64,000 nucleotides of DNA from Massilia sp. NR 4-1 (lineage in GTDB: Bacteria; Pseudomonadota; Gammaproteobacteria; Burkholderiales; Burkholderiaceae_D): assembly GCF_001191005.1 (NCBI RefSeq), contig NZ_CP012201.1, positions 620,001 to 684,000 of the forward strand, read 5' to 3'. Made by a program: the position numbers and the translations under genes. The notes under the pieces were generated by a model. The model ran no database searches, was not told the DNA's origin, and saw only the letters and a list, made by a program, of their open reading frames with translations. This document shows, piece by piece, positions 8,559 to 16,644 of the stretch (position 1 is the stretch's first letter; each line of letters starts with the position of its first letter).

Positions 8559-9401
8559 TCAGGATTGCAGATTGCGGGCGTGGAAGCGCAGGTGGTCTTC
8601 CATGAAGGTGGCGATGAAGTAGTAGCCGTGGTCGTAGCCGGCGTGGCGGCGCAGGGTGAGCGGCTGCCGGGCTTGGGCGCAAGCGGCTTCGAAGGCTTCC
8701 GGATACAGCTGTTCGGCGAGGAATTTATCGTCCAGGCCCTGGTCGATCAGGATGCCCTGGGGGTAGGGCGTCTGCAGGCAGGACATCAGGGCGCTGGCGT
8801 CGTGCTGCTGCCAGGTGTTTTCGTCGCTGCCCAGGTAGCCGCTGAAGGCTTTGCGGCCCCAGGGACAGCGCGTAGGCGCAGCAATCGGGGCGAAGGCGGA
8901 GACGGAGCGGAACACGCCGGGACGCTTCAGGGCCAAGGTCAGGGCGCCATGGCCACCCATTGAGTGGCCGAAGATGCCGATGCGGGCCGGGTCGAGCGGC
9001 AATTCGGCGGCGAGCAGCTCGCGCAGCTCGTGGATATAGCTTTCCATGCGGTAGTGCTTGGACCAGGGTTCCTGCGTGGCGTCGAGATAGAAGCCGGCGC
9101 CGACGCCGAAGTCCCAGGATTCGCTGTCGCCGGGCAAGTTGGCGCCGCGCGGGCTGGTGTCGGGCGCGATCAGGATCAGGCCCAGCTCGGCCGCCAGGCG
9201 CTGGGCGCCGCCCTTGATCATGAAGGTTTCCTCCGTGCAGGTCAGACCGGCCAGGTAGAAGAGGGCAGGCAGGCGCGCGTCCATGGCTTGTGCCGGAATG
9301 AAGGCGGAAAAGCGCATCGGCAAGCCAATCGTGCGCGCATTGTGCTGGTAAAAACGCTGAACGCCGCCGAAACAAGCGTGTTCGCTGATAAGCTGGAGCA
9401 T
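8559..9401 (-). CDS. fghA: S-formylglutathione hydrolase
   Basis: 280 residues. It hydrolyses S-formylglutathione to formate and glutathione, the last step of glutathione-dependent formaldehyde detoxification in the cytoplasm. Family signatures are LAGLTCTEETFMIKGG, the nucleophile Ser147 in IFGHSMGGHG, Asp in LIDQGLDDKF and His in GYDHGYYFI. The ATG at 9401 follows a GAAGGGA ribosome site; a 53-codon upstream extension lacks family similarity and was left out. The usual partner, glutathione-dependent formaldehyde dehydrogenase, is not in this window. Confidence 0.95.
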   Translation of the reverse strand: MLQLISEHACFGGVQRFYQHNARTIGLPMRFSAFIPAQAMDARLPALFYLAGLTCTEETFMIKGGAQRLAAELGLILIAPDTSPRGANLPGDSESWDFGVGAGFYLDATQEPWSKHYRMESYIHELRELLAAELPLDPARIGIFGHSMGGHGALTLALKRPGVFRSVSAFAPIAAPTRCPWGRKAFSGYLGSDENTWQQHDASALMSCLQTPYPQGILIDQGLDDKFLAEQLYPEAFEAACAQARQPLTLRRHAGYDHGYYFIATFMEDHLRFHARNLQS

Positions 9402-9560
9402 GGGTGTCCCTTCGTTCTGAAGCCGCCATTGTACCTGTCGCCAGGACGCGGCGGGCGCCGCCGCCGCAGGGGCGCAAACTCTACAGTGCGCCAGCGTCCG
9501 GGACATTGCAATACAGTCATTATTGAATTGTGTGCAGCTTGCATCATTGGGGATAATCAA

Positions 9561-9580
9561 TTACATTTGCGCCAATGTAA
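9561..9580. promoter_or_regulatory. Perfect inverted repeat TTACATT-N6-AATGTAA
   Basis: Seven-base arms separated by TGCGCC lie in the divergent region between fghA and the CPA2 antiporter, 48 bases before the antiporter ATG. The form fits a dimeric repressor or activator site. The binding protein is unknown. Confidence 0.5.
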
Positions 9581-9627
9581 GTCGCCGATCCTGCCCGGCG
9601 CGAAGCAATCAACAATAGGAGGAAACC

Positions 9628-10833
9628 ATGCCAGACTTCCTGGTAACGCTGGACTTGCAGGCCATCTCGGCCGAATTAGCCTGGCCCGTCGCAATCGCCC
9701 TGGCCTGGCTGGCCGGAGAACTCATCCACCGCTGGACCACCTTGCCGCGCATCAGCGTGTATGGCCTGGTGGGCTTTTTAGCCGCCCAGGCTTTCCCCGA
9801 GCTGTTCGCCACCGAGGGCGGCAGCCCGGTTACTTTCCTGGCCAATGTGGCCTTCGGCCTGATCCTGTTTGAATTGGGCTACCGCGTGAATCTGCGCTGG
9901 CTGCGCGTCAATCCCTGGATCGCGGTCAGCGGCCTGATGGAGTCGGCGCTGACCTTTGCCGTCGTGTACCAGCTGGCCCATATGAGCGGCGTGCCGCCGC
10001 TGACGGCGTTGCTGCTGGCTTCGCTCGGCATGTCGACCTCGCCGGCCGGCGTGCTGCGCGTCATCAACGAGCAGAAAAGCTCGGGCCAGGTCACGGAGCG
10101 CCTGCTGCACCTGGTGGCGATCAATAGCGTGCTGGCCGTGTTCGTGTTCAAGGTGATCGTCGGCGTCTGGGTTTTCGATACCTCGGGCAGCCTGCCGCAG
10201 GCGATCTCGCACAGCCTGATCGAGCTGGTGGCATCGGCCGCGCTGGGCGCCATTTTCGGCTTCGTCGTGCCGGCCGTGCTGCGCAAGCTTGGCACGCTGG
10301 CGCTGGATGGCACGGTGGCCTTCGCGCTGGGTGTCATCATGCTGGTGGCGCTGACGCATGCGGCACAATTGTCGCCGGTGCTGGCCACGCTGACCTTCGG
10401 CCTGATGGCGCGCCACCGCCGCGTGACCTTCGCCCGCACCGAACGCAATTTCGGCGCCATCGGCGAGCTGCTGACGGTGCTGCTGTTCGTGTTCGCCGTG
10501 TCCACGCTGGAGTGGGAGCGCGTGATGGCGGGCGCCACGCTGGCCCTGGCCTTGCTGACGGCGCGCTTCCTGGCCAAGGCGGCGGTGGTGGCGGCCTTCT
10601 CCCATGTGGGCGGCACCTCCTGGCGCAAGGGCGCGCTGACCGGCATCGCGCTGTCGCCGATGTCGGTGTTCGTGGTGCTGGTGCTGGAGCAGACCAAGAG
10701 CATGGGCATCGTGCTGGTCGACGAACTGGCGGCGCTGGCGGGCATGACCCTGTTCATGGAGGTGATCGGCCCCATCATCACGCAGCGCGCCCTGATCTGG
10801 GCCAATGAAACCACGCGCAAGGAGGAACACTGA
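9628..10833 (+). CDS. CPA2-family monovalent cation:proton antiporter, short form
   Basis: 401 residues, about eleven to twelve membrane helices. The segments PRISVYGLVGFLAAQAF and FGLILFELGYRVNLRWL match the core of the CPA2 (Kef/NhaS3) transporters. The protein stops at the end of the membrane part: no TrkA-N/RCK regulatory domain follows, so it is shorter than KefB or KefC. It likely exchanges K+ or Na+ for H+ at the inner membrane. AGGAGG lies before the ATG. Its stop is one base from the start of the YbdK-like ligase gene, so the two are translationally coupled. Confidence 0.85.
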   Translation: MPDFLVTLDLQAISAELAWPVAIALAWLAGELIHRWTTLPRISVYGLVGFLAAQAFPELFATEGGSPVTFLANVAFGLILFELGYRVNLRWLRVNPWIAVSGLMESALTFAVVYQLAHMSGVPPLTALLLASLGMSTSPAGVLRVINEQKSSGQVTERLLHLVAINSVLAVFVFKVIVGVWVFDTSGSLPQAISHSLIELVASAALGAIFGFVVPAVLRKLGTLALDGTVAFALGVIMLVALTHAAQLSPVLATLTFGLMARHRRVTFARTERNFGAIGELLTVLLFVFAVSTLEWERVMAGATLALALLTARFLAKAAVVAAFSHVGGTSWRKGALTGIALSPMSVFVVLVLEQTKSMGIVLVDELAALAGMTLFMEVIGPIITQRALIWANETTRKEEH

Positions 10834-10834
10834 G

Positions 10835-11950
10835 ATGGCGCTCGAAGCATTCAAAGCATCCGAACCCCTGACCATGGGGGTGGAGCTGGAGCTGCAATTG
10901 GTCAGTTTTTCCGACTTCGACCTGACCGCTTCCAGCCCCGACTTGCTGCATCTCCTGAGCCGCAAGCCTTTCCCCGGCAATGTGACGCCGGAGATCACCG
11001 AGAGCATGATCGAGATTAACTCGGACGTGCATACCCGCCACGCCGAACTGCTGGCGCAGCTGCAGCTGATCCGCGATACCCTCGTGACGGCGGGCGAAAC
11101 ACTGAACATCGGCATCTGCGGCGGCGGTACCCACCCGTTCCAGAAATGGTCGGAGCGGCGCATCTTCGCCAAGCCGCGTTTCAAGGAAGTGTCGGCCCTG
11201 TATGGCTATCTGGCCAAGCAGTTCACCATCTTCGGCCAGCACGTGCACATCGGCTGCGCTTCGGGCGACGATGCGCTCTACCTGCTGCATGCGCTGAGCC
11301 GCTACGTGCCGCACTTCATCGCGCTGTCGGCCTCCTCGCCCTTCGTGCAGGGCGGCGACACGCTGTTCAATTCGGCGCGACTGAATTCGGTGTTCGCCTT
11401 CCCCATGAGCGGCCGCGCGCCTTTCGTCCTGAGCTGGGACGAGTTCGAGCACAGCTTCTTCTCCAAGATGGAGCACACCGGCGTTATCAAGAGCATGAAG
11501 GACTTTTACTGGGACATCCGTCCCAAGCCGGAATTCGGCACCATCGAGCTGCGCGTATGCGATACGCCGCTGACGGTGGAGCGGGCGGCGGCGCTGGCCT
11601 GCTATCTGCAGGCGCTGTGCGCCTACCTGCTGGAGCGCAAGGAAGCGCCGCCGGCGGAAGACGATTACCTGGTGTATAACTACAACCGCTTCCAGGCTTG
11701 CCGCTTCGGCCTCGATGGCACCATCGTGCATCCGAAAACGTATGAGAGCCTGTCGCTGCGCGAGGATATCCTGACCACCTTGCGCCGCATGGACCCGTAT
11801 GCCGAGAAGCTGGGCGGCCTGCCCGCGCTGAACCATCTGATGCAGGTCACGCATATGGGCAGCGATGCCCAGTACCTGCGCGACCAGTTCAGCGCCAGCG
11901 GCAGCGTGGAGGGCGTGGTTGACGCGGCGGTGGCGCGCTTCCGGGGCTAG
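10835..11950 (+). CDS. YbdK-type carboxylate-amine ligase (GCS2 family)
   Basis: 371 residues. It belongs to the glutamate-cysteine ligase type 2 family: TMGVELELQLVSF, GGGTHPFQKWSERRIF and FGQHVHIGC are the metal- and substrate-site motifs. E. coli YbdK has weak gamma-glutamylcysteine ligase activity; the true product of this branch is uncertain. AAGGAGG lies just before ATG 10835, inside the antiporter gene. The coupling to a CPA2 antiporter is notable because Kef-type transporters are controlled by glutathione and its adducts, so a gamma-glutamyl compound might tie the two together (inference). Confidence 0.9.
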   Translation: MALEAFKASEPLTMGVELELQLVSFSDFDLTASSPDLLHLLSRKPFPGNVTPEITESMIEINSDVHTRHAELLAQLQLIRDTLVTAGETLNIGICGGGTHPFQKWSERRIFAKPRFKEVSALYGYLAKQFTIFGQHVHIGCASGDDALYLLHALSRYVPHFIALSASSPFVQGGDTLFNSARLNSVFAFPMSGRAPFVLSWDEFEHSFFSKMEHTGVIKSMKDFYWDIRPKPEFGTIELRVCDTPLTVERAAALACYLQALCAYLLERKEAPPAEDDYLVYNYNRFQACRFGLDGTIVHPKTYESLSLREDILTTLRRMDPYAEKLGGLPALNHLMQVTHMGSDAQYLRDQFSASGSVEGVVDAAVARFRG

Positions 11951-12052
11951 CCGCCGCCACAAAACGTCCATGGCGTCATTGCAGCGCCGCGCCGTGCAGG
12001 CGCACTGTCATCGTCGCCGCGCCTAGCCACGGCGATTTTGAAACGGGGCCGG

Positions 12053-13027
12053 TCAGAAGCGCGTCTCGCGCGCCACGCGCAGGAAGTTGTCGAGGATGGC
12101 GGTGCAGTCCAGCAGTTCCTGCCCGCCGGCGCGGTGGAATTCGGGGTGCCATTGCAGGCCCATGACGAAGGGCGCCTTGCGGTAGCGGATCGCTTCGATC
12201 ATCCCGTCGGGATGGGACAGCGCTTCCACCGCCATATCGCGCCCCAGCGTCTTCACGGCCTGGTGGTGGATGGAGTTCACCAGCCCGCGCTCCTGTCCGC
12301 GGAACATCTTCGCCAGCGAAGAGCCTTCGGGGAAGGTGATCTCATGGCGGTGGCGGTCGTAATCGTCGTGCACGTGGGCCAGCGCGGCCGGCACGTCGGT
12401 GGCGATATCCTGATACAGGCTGCCGCCAAATGCCACGTTCAATAATTGGCAGCCGCGGCAGATGCCCAGCACCGGCTTGCCCGCTTCCACGAATTCATGC
12501 AGCAGTTCCAGCTCGTACATATCGCGTGCGCGGTCGCCGCCCCATTCGGGCCGGGTCGGCGTTTCGGCATAGCTTTGCGGCGAGACGTCGGCGCCGCCCT
12601 GCAGCACCAGACCATCGAGGTGGCGCGCATAGTCGCGCAGGCGGATATTGCTGGGGTGGAGCAGGCCGTCGGTATTCACGGTCGGAATCATGAACACCAG
12701 CACATCGCGCGACATGACCCACTGCGCAATCGACTCTTCCAGGTATTGCAGGTTCTTGCTGCGCAGGCCTTTGGCCCCGGCCTCGGGATGGAAGATGCGC
12801 GCCGAGATGCCGATGCGCAGCGGGCGCTGCATGATATGGCGGGTGGCGGCGGCCGCGATGCGGCGGTAGCGCGCCATGATGACGCGGCCCCACAGCGTGA
12901 ACACGGTTTCGCCGGGATCGAGATAGCGCGGGGCGTCGTCCTTGCGGCGCTGGCGCTGCTGGCCGTCGCCGCGCCGTTCGTTGGCACGGCGTTCGTGTTT
13001 TCTGCTGTCGCTATCGTCTGTACTCAT
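12053..13027 (-). CDS. Gamma-glutamyl-GABA hydrolase family class I amidotransferase (PuuD-like)
   Basis: 324 residues. The domain from about residue 66 (RPLRIGISARIFHPE) to the end is a peptidase C26/class I glutamine amidotransferase with the catalytic Cys in LGICRGCQLLN and His in GLQWHPEFH. Enzymes of this type cleave gamma-glutamyl-GABA or related gamma-glutamyl amines. Residues 1-65 are an Arg/Asp-rich extension followed by a short helical stretch. The start overlaps the MarR gene stop by four bases (ATGA), which supports the long form and shows coupling. No other putrescine-pathway genes are nearby. Confidence 0.88.
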   Translation of the reverse strand: MSTDDSDSRKHERRANERRGDGQQRQRRKDDAPRYLDPGETVFTLWGRVIMARYRRIAAAATRHIMQRPLRIGISARIFHPEAGAKGLRSKNLQYLEESIAQWVMSRDVLVFMIPTVNTDGLLHPSNIRLRDYARHLDGLVLQGGADVSPQSYAETPTRPEWGGDRARDMYELELLHEFVEAGKPVLGICRGCQLLNVAFGGSLYQDIATDVPAALAHVHDDYDRHRHEITFPEGSSLAKMFRGQERGLVNSIHHQAVKTLGRDMAVEALSHPDGMIEAIRYRKAPFVMGLQWHPEFHRAGGQELLDCTAILDNFLRVARETRF

Positions 13028-13548
13028 CCACTTTCCTGCATGGTGAAGGGCAGGGGCTGCAGCCCGAAGCCTTCATCCAGCACTTCGATACTGCCCAGCA
13101 GCCCTTGCAAGCCGCTGTTCAAGCTGGCCAGATGCCCGGGTTCGAGCTTGGCCAGTGCCTCCGGCAGCAGGCCGCGCGCCGGTTTCGGCGCCGCCTCCAG
13201 CAAGGCGTGGCCCTGTTCGGATAAGGAGAGTTTTACCACACGCTGGTCTTGCTGGTCGCGCGTTTTGACGATATGCCCTTTGCGCACCAGGCTTTCCAGC
13301 AGATTGCTGGTGGTGGCTTGCTGGATCGCCAGGCGGGCCGTGATCTGGCCCACGCGCAGGTCGGGCGTTTCGGCCAGCTCCTGCATGATCCACAGCTGGG
13401 CGCCATTGACGCCGCATTGCTTTTCTATCCACAGCGAATGCCGCTGTGCCGCACGAATAATGATGCGCAGTTTTTGCAGCACCTCCAGATCCGGGCTGGC
13501 TGCCTCGGTTGCCGTTGCGCTGCGCTTGCTCTTACCACCCATCTGCAT
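13024..13548 (-). CDS. MarR-family transcriptional regulator
   Basis: 174 residues. The winged-helix core spans about 30-145, with VGQITARLAIQQATTSNLLE as the recognition-helix region and KTRDQQDQRVVKLSLSEQG as the wing. MarR proteins bind short palindromes as dimers and release them on binding small aromatic ligands. It is first in a two-gene operon with a gamma-glutamyl hydrolase-type amidotransferase (four-base overlap), so it probably controls its own operon. The inducer is unknown. Confidence 0.9.
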   Translation of the reverse strand: MQMGGKSKRSATATEAASPDLEVLQKLRIIIRAAQRHSLWIEKQCGVNGAQLWIMQELAETPDLRVGQITARLAIQQATTSNLLESLVRKGHIVKTRDQQDQRVVKLSLSEQGHALLEAAPKPARGLLPEALAKLEPGHLASLNSGLQGLLGSIEVLDEGFGLQPLPFTMQESG

Positions 13549-13608
13549 GTCTCCAATCTGATAGGTTCATCAACGCGGCAGGGCAAGGTTTGGTTTACCT
13601 GCTGAGCA

Positions 13609-14247
13609 TTATTGGCTGCGCAAGATGGCGATCACCTCTTCTTCGCTGATCTGGGGGAAGTAGTCATAGTGGCGGCTGACGGCGAGAAAATGCATGGGCG
13701 CGGCCAGGCACACCACCTCGTCCGCCAGCGGCGCAATCAGTTCGACGGCGTCGGGCGCGGCCACCGGCACGGCGGCGATCAGGCGCGCGGGCTGGCGCGC
13801 GCGCAGGGCGCGCAGGGCGGCGGCCATGGTGGAGCCGGTGGCCAGGCCATCGTCGACCACGATGACGAGGCGGCCGGCCGGATCGACCGGGCGGCGCGAG
13901 GCGCCATAACTGGCCCGGCGACGCTGCATCAGGTCCAGCTGTTCGCGGGTTTGCAGCTCGACCCACTCCATGCTGGTGCGGGTGCGGTGGAAGTAGGGCG
14001 CCAGTTCGCGGTTGCCATGCTCATCCACGGCGCCCACGGCCAGTTCGGGATCGATGGCGGATGGAATTTTGCGCACCAGCACCACGTCCAGTTCGCCGTC
14101 CAGCGCATCGGCGATGGTCTTGCCCATGGGGACGGCGCCGCGCGGAATGGCCAGCACCAGCGGGCGCCGGCTGCGCAGGGACGACAGGCGCCCGGCCAGC
14201 AGGCTGGCGGCGTGTTCCCGGTCGGAAAAAGGGAGTTCGAAAGTCAT
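13609..14247 (-). CDS. Phosphoribosyltransferase-domain protein
   Basis: 212 residues. The PRPP-binding loop is seen as VIVVDDGLATGSTM, and LVLAIPRGAVPMGKTIADAL gives the second conserved strand. Stand-alone proteins of this type (often annotated ComF-like or erythromycin-esterase-associated phosphoribosyltransferases) have no settled substrate. The helical insertion near 95-120 (ELQTREQLDLMQRRRASYG) is usual for them. It is a single gene with no evident partner; the 60-base gap to the MarR gene holds no clear promoter. Confidence 0.85.
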   Translation of the reverse strand: MTFELPFSDREHAASLLAGRLSSLRSRRPLVLAIPRGAVPMGKTIADALDGELDVVLVRKIPSAIDPELAVGAVDEHGNRELAPYFHRTRTSMEWVELQTREQLDLMQRRRASYGASRRPVDPAGRLVIVVDDGLATGSTMAAALRALRARQPARLIAAVPVAAPDAVELIAPLADEVVCLAAPMHFLAVSRHYDYFPQISEEEVIAILRSQ

Positions 14248-14301
14248 GGTTGCCTCGCTAGGCTGGCATATCTTCCAGCATAGCGCGGCGGGCTGGCGGC
14301 G

Positions 14302-14628
14302 TTAAGCCTTGATGTCGATCAGTGTGCCGATGCGGTCGTCGGCGGCCTGCACCACCTTGGCGGACAGGTCGAAACCGGCTTTGTAGACGAGGGAATTGCT
14401 CATGTCCCTGGCCATGTTTTCGCTGGACAAGCCTTCTTGCTGCGCCAGGCCGCGCGCCGCGGTGGACAGGGTCACGCCAGTGCCGACCGGGTTGGCTTCC
14501 TGGAAGTTGGCCTGCTGCGGCTGGAAGTTCTGAGTGTTCGCATTGGCAACATTGTGCGCCGTGACATCCAGGGCTTTCTGGTTGGCTTGGAGGCCGGACA
14601 GGCCGGCGCTGAGTGCGGAAATAGCCAT
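14302..14628 (-). CDS. Short flagellar rod/hook-like protein
   Basis: 108 residues. The N-terminal AISALSAGLSGLQANQKALD and VTAHNVANANTQNFQ match the start of axial flagellar proteins (FlgB, FlgC, FlgE, FlgG), which carry an ALSGL...NNIANANT-type motif. The C-terminal NMARDMSNSLVYKAGFDLSAKVVQ resembles the matching C-terminal helix of the same family (EMVNMITAQRAYEANAKV). Thus both coiled-coil ends are kept and the central exported domain is almost absent. It sits outside any flagellar cluster. It may be a minor rod part or a reduced relative; function is uncertain. Confidence 0.75.
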   Translation of the reverse strand: MAISALSAGLSGLQANQKALDVTAHNVANANTQNFQPQQANFQEANPVGTGVTLSTAARGLAQQEGLSSENMARDMSNSLVYKAGFDLSAKVVQAADDRIGTLIDIKA

Positions 14629-14935
14629 GACGTGATTTCCTTAAGGCAAGAGCGAACAGTCTACACGGATTCTCCGGTTGCCGCACGTCAATGCCTAAAA
14701 AATGGGCATGTCCTGCAACAGCTTGCGCTGGGCAAGTGTTGCCACAGCGCGCCAAAACCGGAGTTCCGGCAAGAAAAGCTGCCGTAATTAAAGTTCTGCC
14801 ATTGCCTATAAAAAAGGCAGATTGCACAATCAGATTATTGCCGCACACCAAGCCCGCCTGGAGACCACCATCAATCCCCTGCGTCATTTCCGCCGCCAGC
14901 CTGCCACGCGCCGCCCCGCCTTGCCGCTAAGGCCT

Positions 14936-16099
14936 GTGCGCCGTCTGGCTGGCCTGCTGCTGGCATTGGCCTGCGGCTTGCCGGCGCACGGTGCATGGGC
15001 TGCGGCCGGCCTGGCGCCAGGCTTGGCGCCGCTCGATGCACGCCTGAACGAGCAGATTCTCATGCTGCCGGCCGGGGCCGGCGGACGCGAGCGCCTGGAA
15101 ACCACGCTGTTCAAGCCGGATGGGTCCGGTCCGTTCCCCCTGCTCGTCATCAACCACGGCAAGGCGCCCGGCAATCCGCGCCTGCAGCGGCGCGACCGCT
15201 TCGTGTATATGGCCGCCGCCTTCGTGCGGCGCGGCTATGCGGTACTGGTCCCCATGCGCACCGGTTTTGCCAATTCCAGCGGCCGCTACAGCGATTTCGG
15301 CTGCAATATGACGGCCAACGGCTACGCCCAGGCCGCCGACATCGCCGACGTGCTGGAGTACGCCAGCCAGCAGTCCTGGATCGACGCCCGCCGCATCGTG
15401 GTCGCCGGCCAATCCTATGGCGGCCTGGCCAGCATGGCCCTGGCGACCCAGGATATTCCCGGCGTGCGCGGCGTGCTCAATTTCGCCGGCGGCTTGCGCA
15501 CCATCGGCGGCAGCTGCGACTGGCAGCAGGCGCTGGTGCAAGCCTTCGCCGATTACGGCCGGCGCAGCCGCCTGCCCAGCCTGTGGCTATATGGCGCCAA
15601 CGATTCCTTCTTCGCGCCGCCCCTGGTCAGCCGCCTGCACCAGGCTTACACGCGCGGTGGCGGCAAGGCCCAGCTGCTGTCCTATGGCGCCTTCAAGAAC
15701 GACGCCCACCGCATGCTGGCCAGCCGCGACGGCGAGAAAATCTGGCTGCCCCATGCCGAGCGCTTCCTGCAATCGATCGGCATGCCGTTCCGCGAAGTGT
15801 ACGCGCTGGCCGACACGCCGCCTGCGCCGGCCAGCCATTACGCCGCGTTGGAGGATGTGGCCGCCTTGCCCTATGTGCCGGAGCGCGGGCGCGAGCAATA
15901 CCGCGCCTTCCTCAAGCGCATGACGCCGCGCGCTTTCGCCATTTCCGCCAGCGGCGCCTGGGGCTGGGCGGAAGAGGGCGAGGAGCCGGAAGCGCGCGCG
16001 CTGGCGGCCTGCCAGTCGTCCAGCGAGCAGCCCTGCCGCCTGTATTCGGTCGACGAGAGAGTGGTGTGGCCGGATGCGAGCGCCGGCCGCACGGATTGA
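14936..16099 (+). CDS. Secreted alpha/beta hydrolase (dienelactone hydrolase-like)
   Basis: 387 residues from GTG 14936, which has AAGG nearby and gives a clean signal peptide (MRRLAGLLLALACGLPAHGA). The frame stays open upstream to a TTG at 14822, so a longer form is possible. The mature part has LLVINHGKAPGNPR (oxyanion region), nucleophile Ser in VVAGQSYGGLASM, Asp in YGANDSFFAP and His in NDAHRML. Members hydrolyse esters or lactones, here in the periplasm or outside. About 100 C-terminal residues after the catalytic His form an extra region with two Cys pairs and no recognised domain. Confidence 0.8.
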   Translation: MRRLAGLLLALACGLPAHGAWAAAGLAPGLAPLDARLNEQILMLPAGAGGRERLETTLFKPDGSGPFPLLVINHGKAPGNPRLQRRDRFVYMAAAFVRRGYAVLVPMRTGFANSSGRYSDFGCNMTANGYAQAADIADVLEYASQQSWIDARRIVVAGQSYGGLASMALATQDIPGVRGVLNFAGGLRTIGGSCDWQQALVQAFADYGRRSRLPSLWLYGANDSFFAPPLVSRLHQAYTRGGGKAQLLSYGAFKNDAHRMLASRDGEKIWLPHAERFLQSIGMPFREVYALADTPPAPASHYAALEDVAALPYVPERGREQYRAFLKRMTPRAFAISASGAWGWAEEGEEPEARALAACQSSSEQPCRLYSVDERVVWPDASAGRTD

Positions 16100-16101
16100 G
16101 G

Positions 16102-16539
16102 CTAAAGCCAGACGCGGATGCTCAGATAGGCGGCGGCCGAGAACAGGGCACTGCCGCACAAGGCCGGCCGCACGCCCGCGCTCATGCGCTGCGCCATCAC
16201 CGCGCTGCCATGGTGCAGCTCGGCGTAGGCCAGCGCCGCCAGCACATTCTGCAGAGCCACATAGAGATTGAGCGCCAGAGCCAGGCCCAGGCAGAGCGTG
16301 GTGCTGAAAGTTTCGCGCGAAAACTGCGCCAGCTGCGGAATATTCTCCATGCTTAGCATCAGCAGCAAGCCCTGGGCGATGCCGAACATCATGCCCCAGC
16401 TGGTGCGGCGCATGAAGCGCGGATTGTAATAGTCGGCATGCCACTGCGGGATCAGGGCCAGGGCGTGCATGACCAGCACGGCGATCGTCAGCGCCTGCAA
16501 AATCCAGTAGACCGAATCGAACGTCCTCAGTTCTTCCAT
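16102..16539 (-). CDS. Small multi-pass membrane protein of unknown function
   Basis: 145 residues from the ATG at 16539, which has GAGGAATCG before it. Four hydrophobic segments are visible, among them WILQALTIAVLVMHALALIP and LCLGLALALNLYVALQNVLAAL. No motif points to a transport or enzyme role. It ends two bases from the convergent hydrolase gene. I do not recognise the family. Confidence 0.7.
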   Translation of the reverse strand: MEELRTFDSVYWILQALTIAVLVMHALALIPQWHADYYNPRFMRRTSWGMMFGIAQGLLLMLSMENIPQLAQFSRETFSTTLCLGLALALNLYVALQNVLAALAYAELHHGSAVMAQRMSAGVRPALCGSALFSAAAYLSIRVWL

Positions 16540-16644
16540 GGCGATTCCTCGCGGGGGAAAAGTCAAAATAGCATAATCCGGGGACGGCCGCCCGCATGAT
16601 ACGGCGCATCAAATTCAGCGCCAGCGCGCAACAGTGGACCGGGA

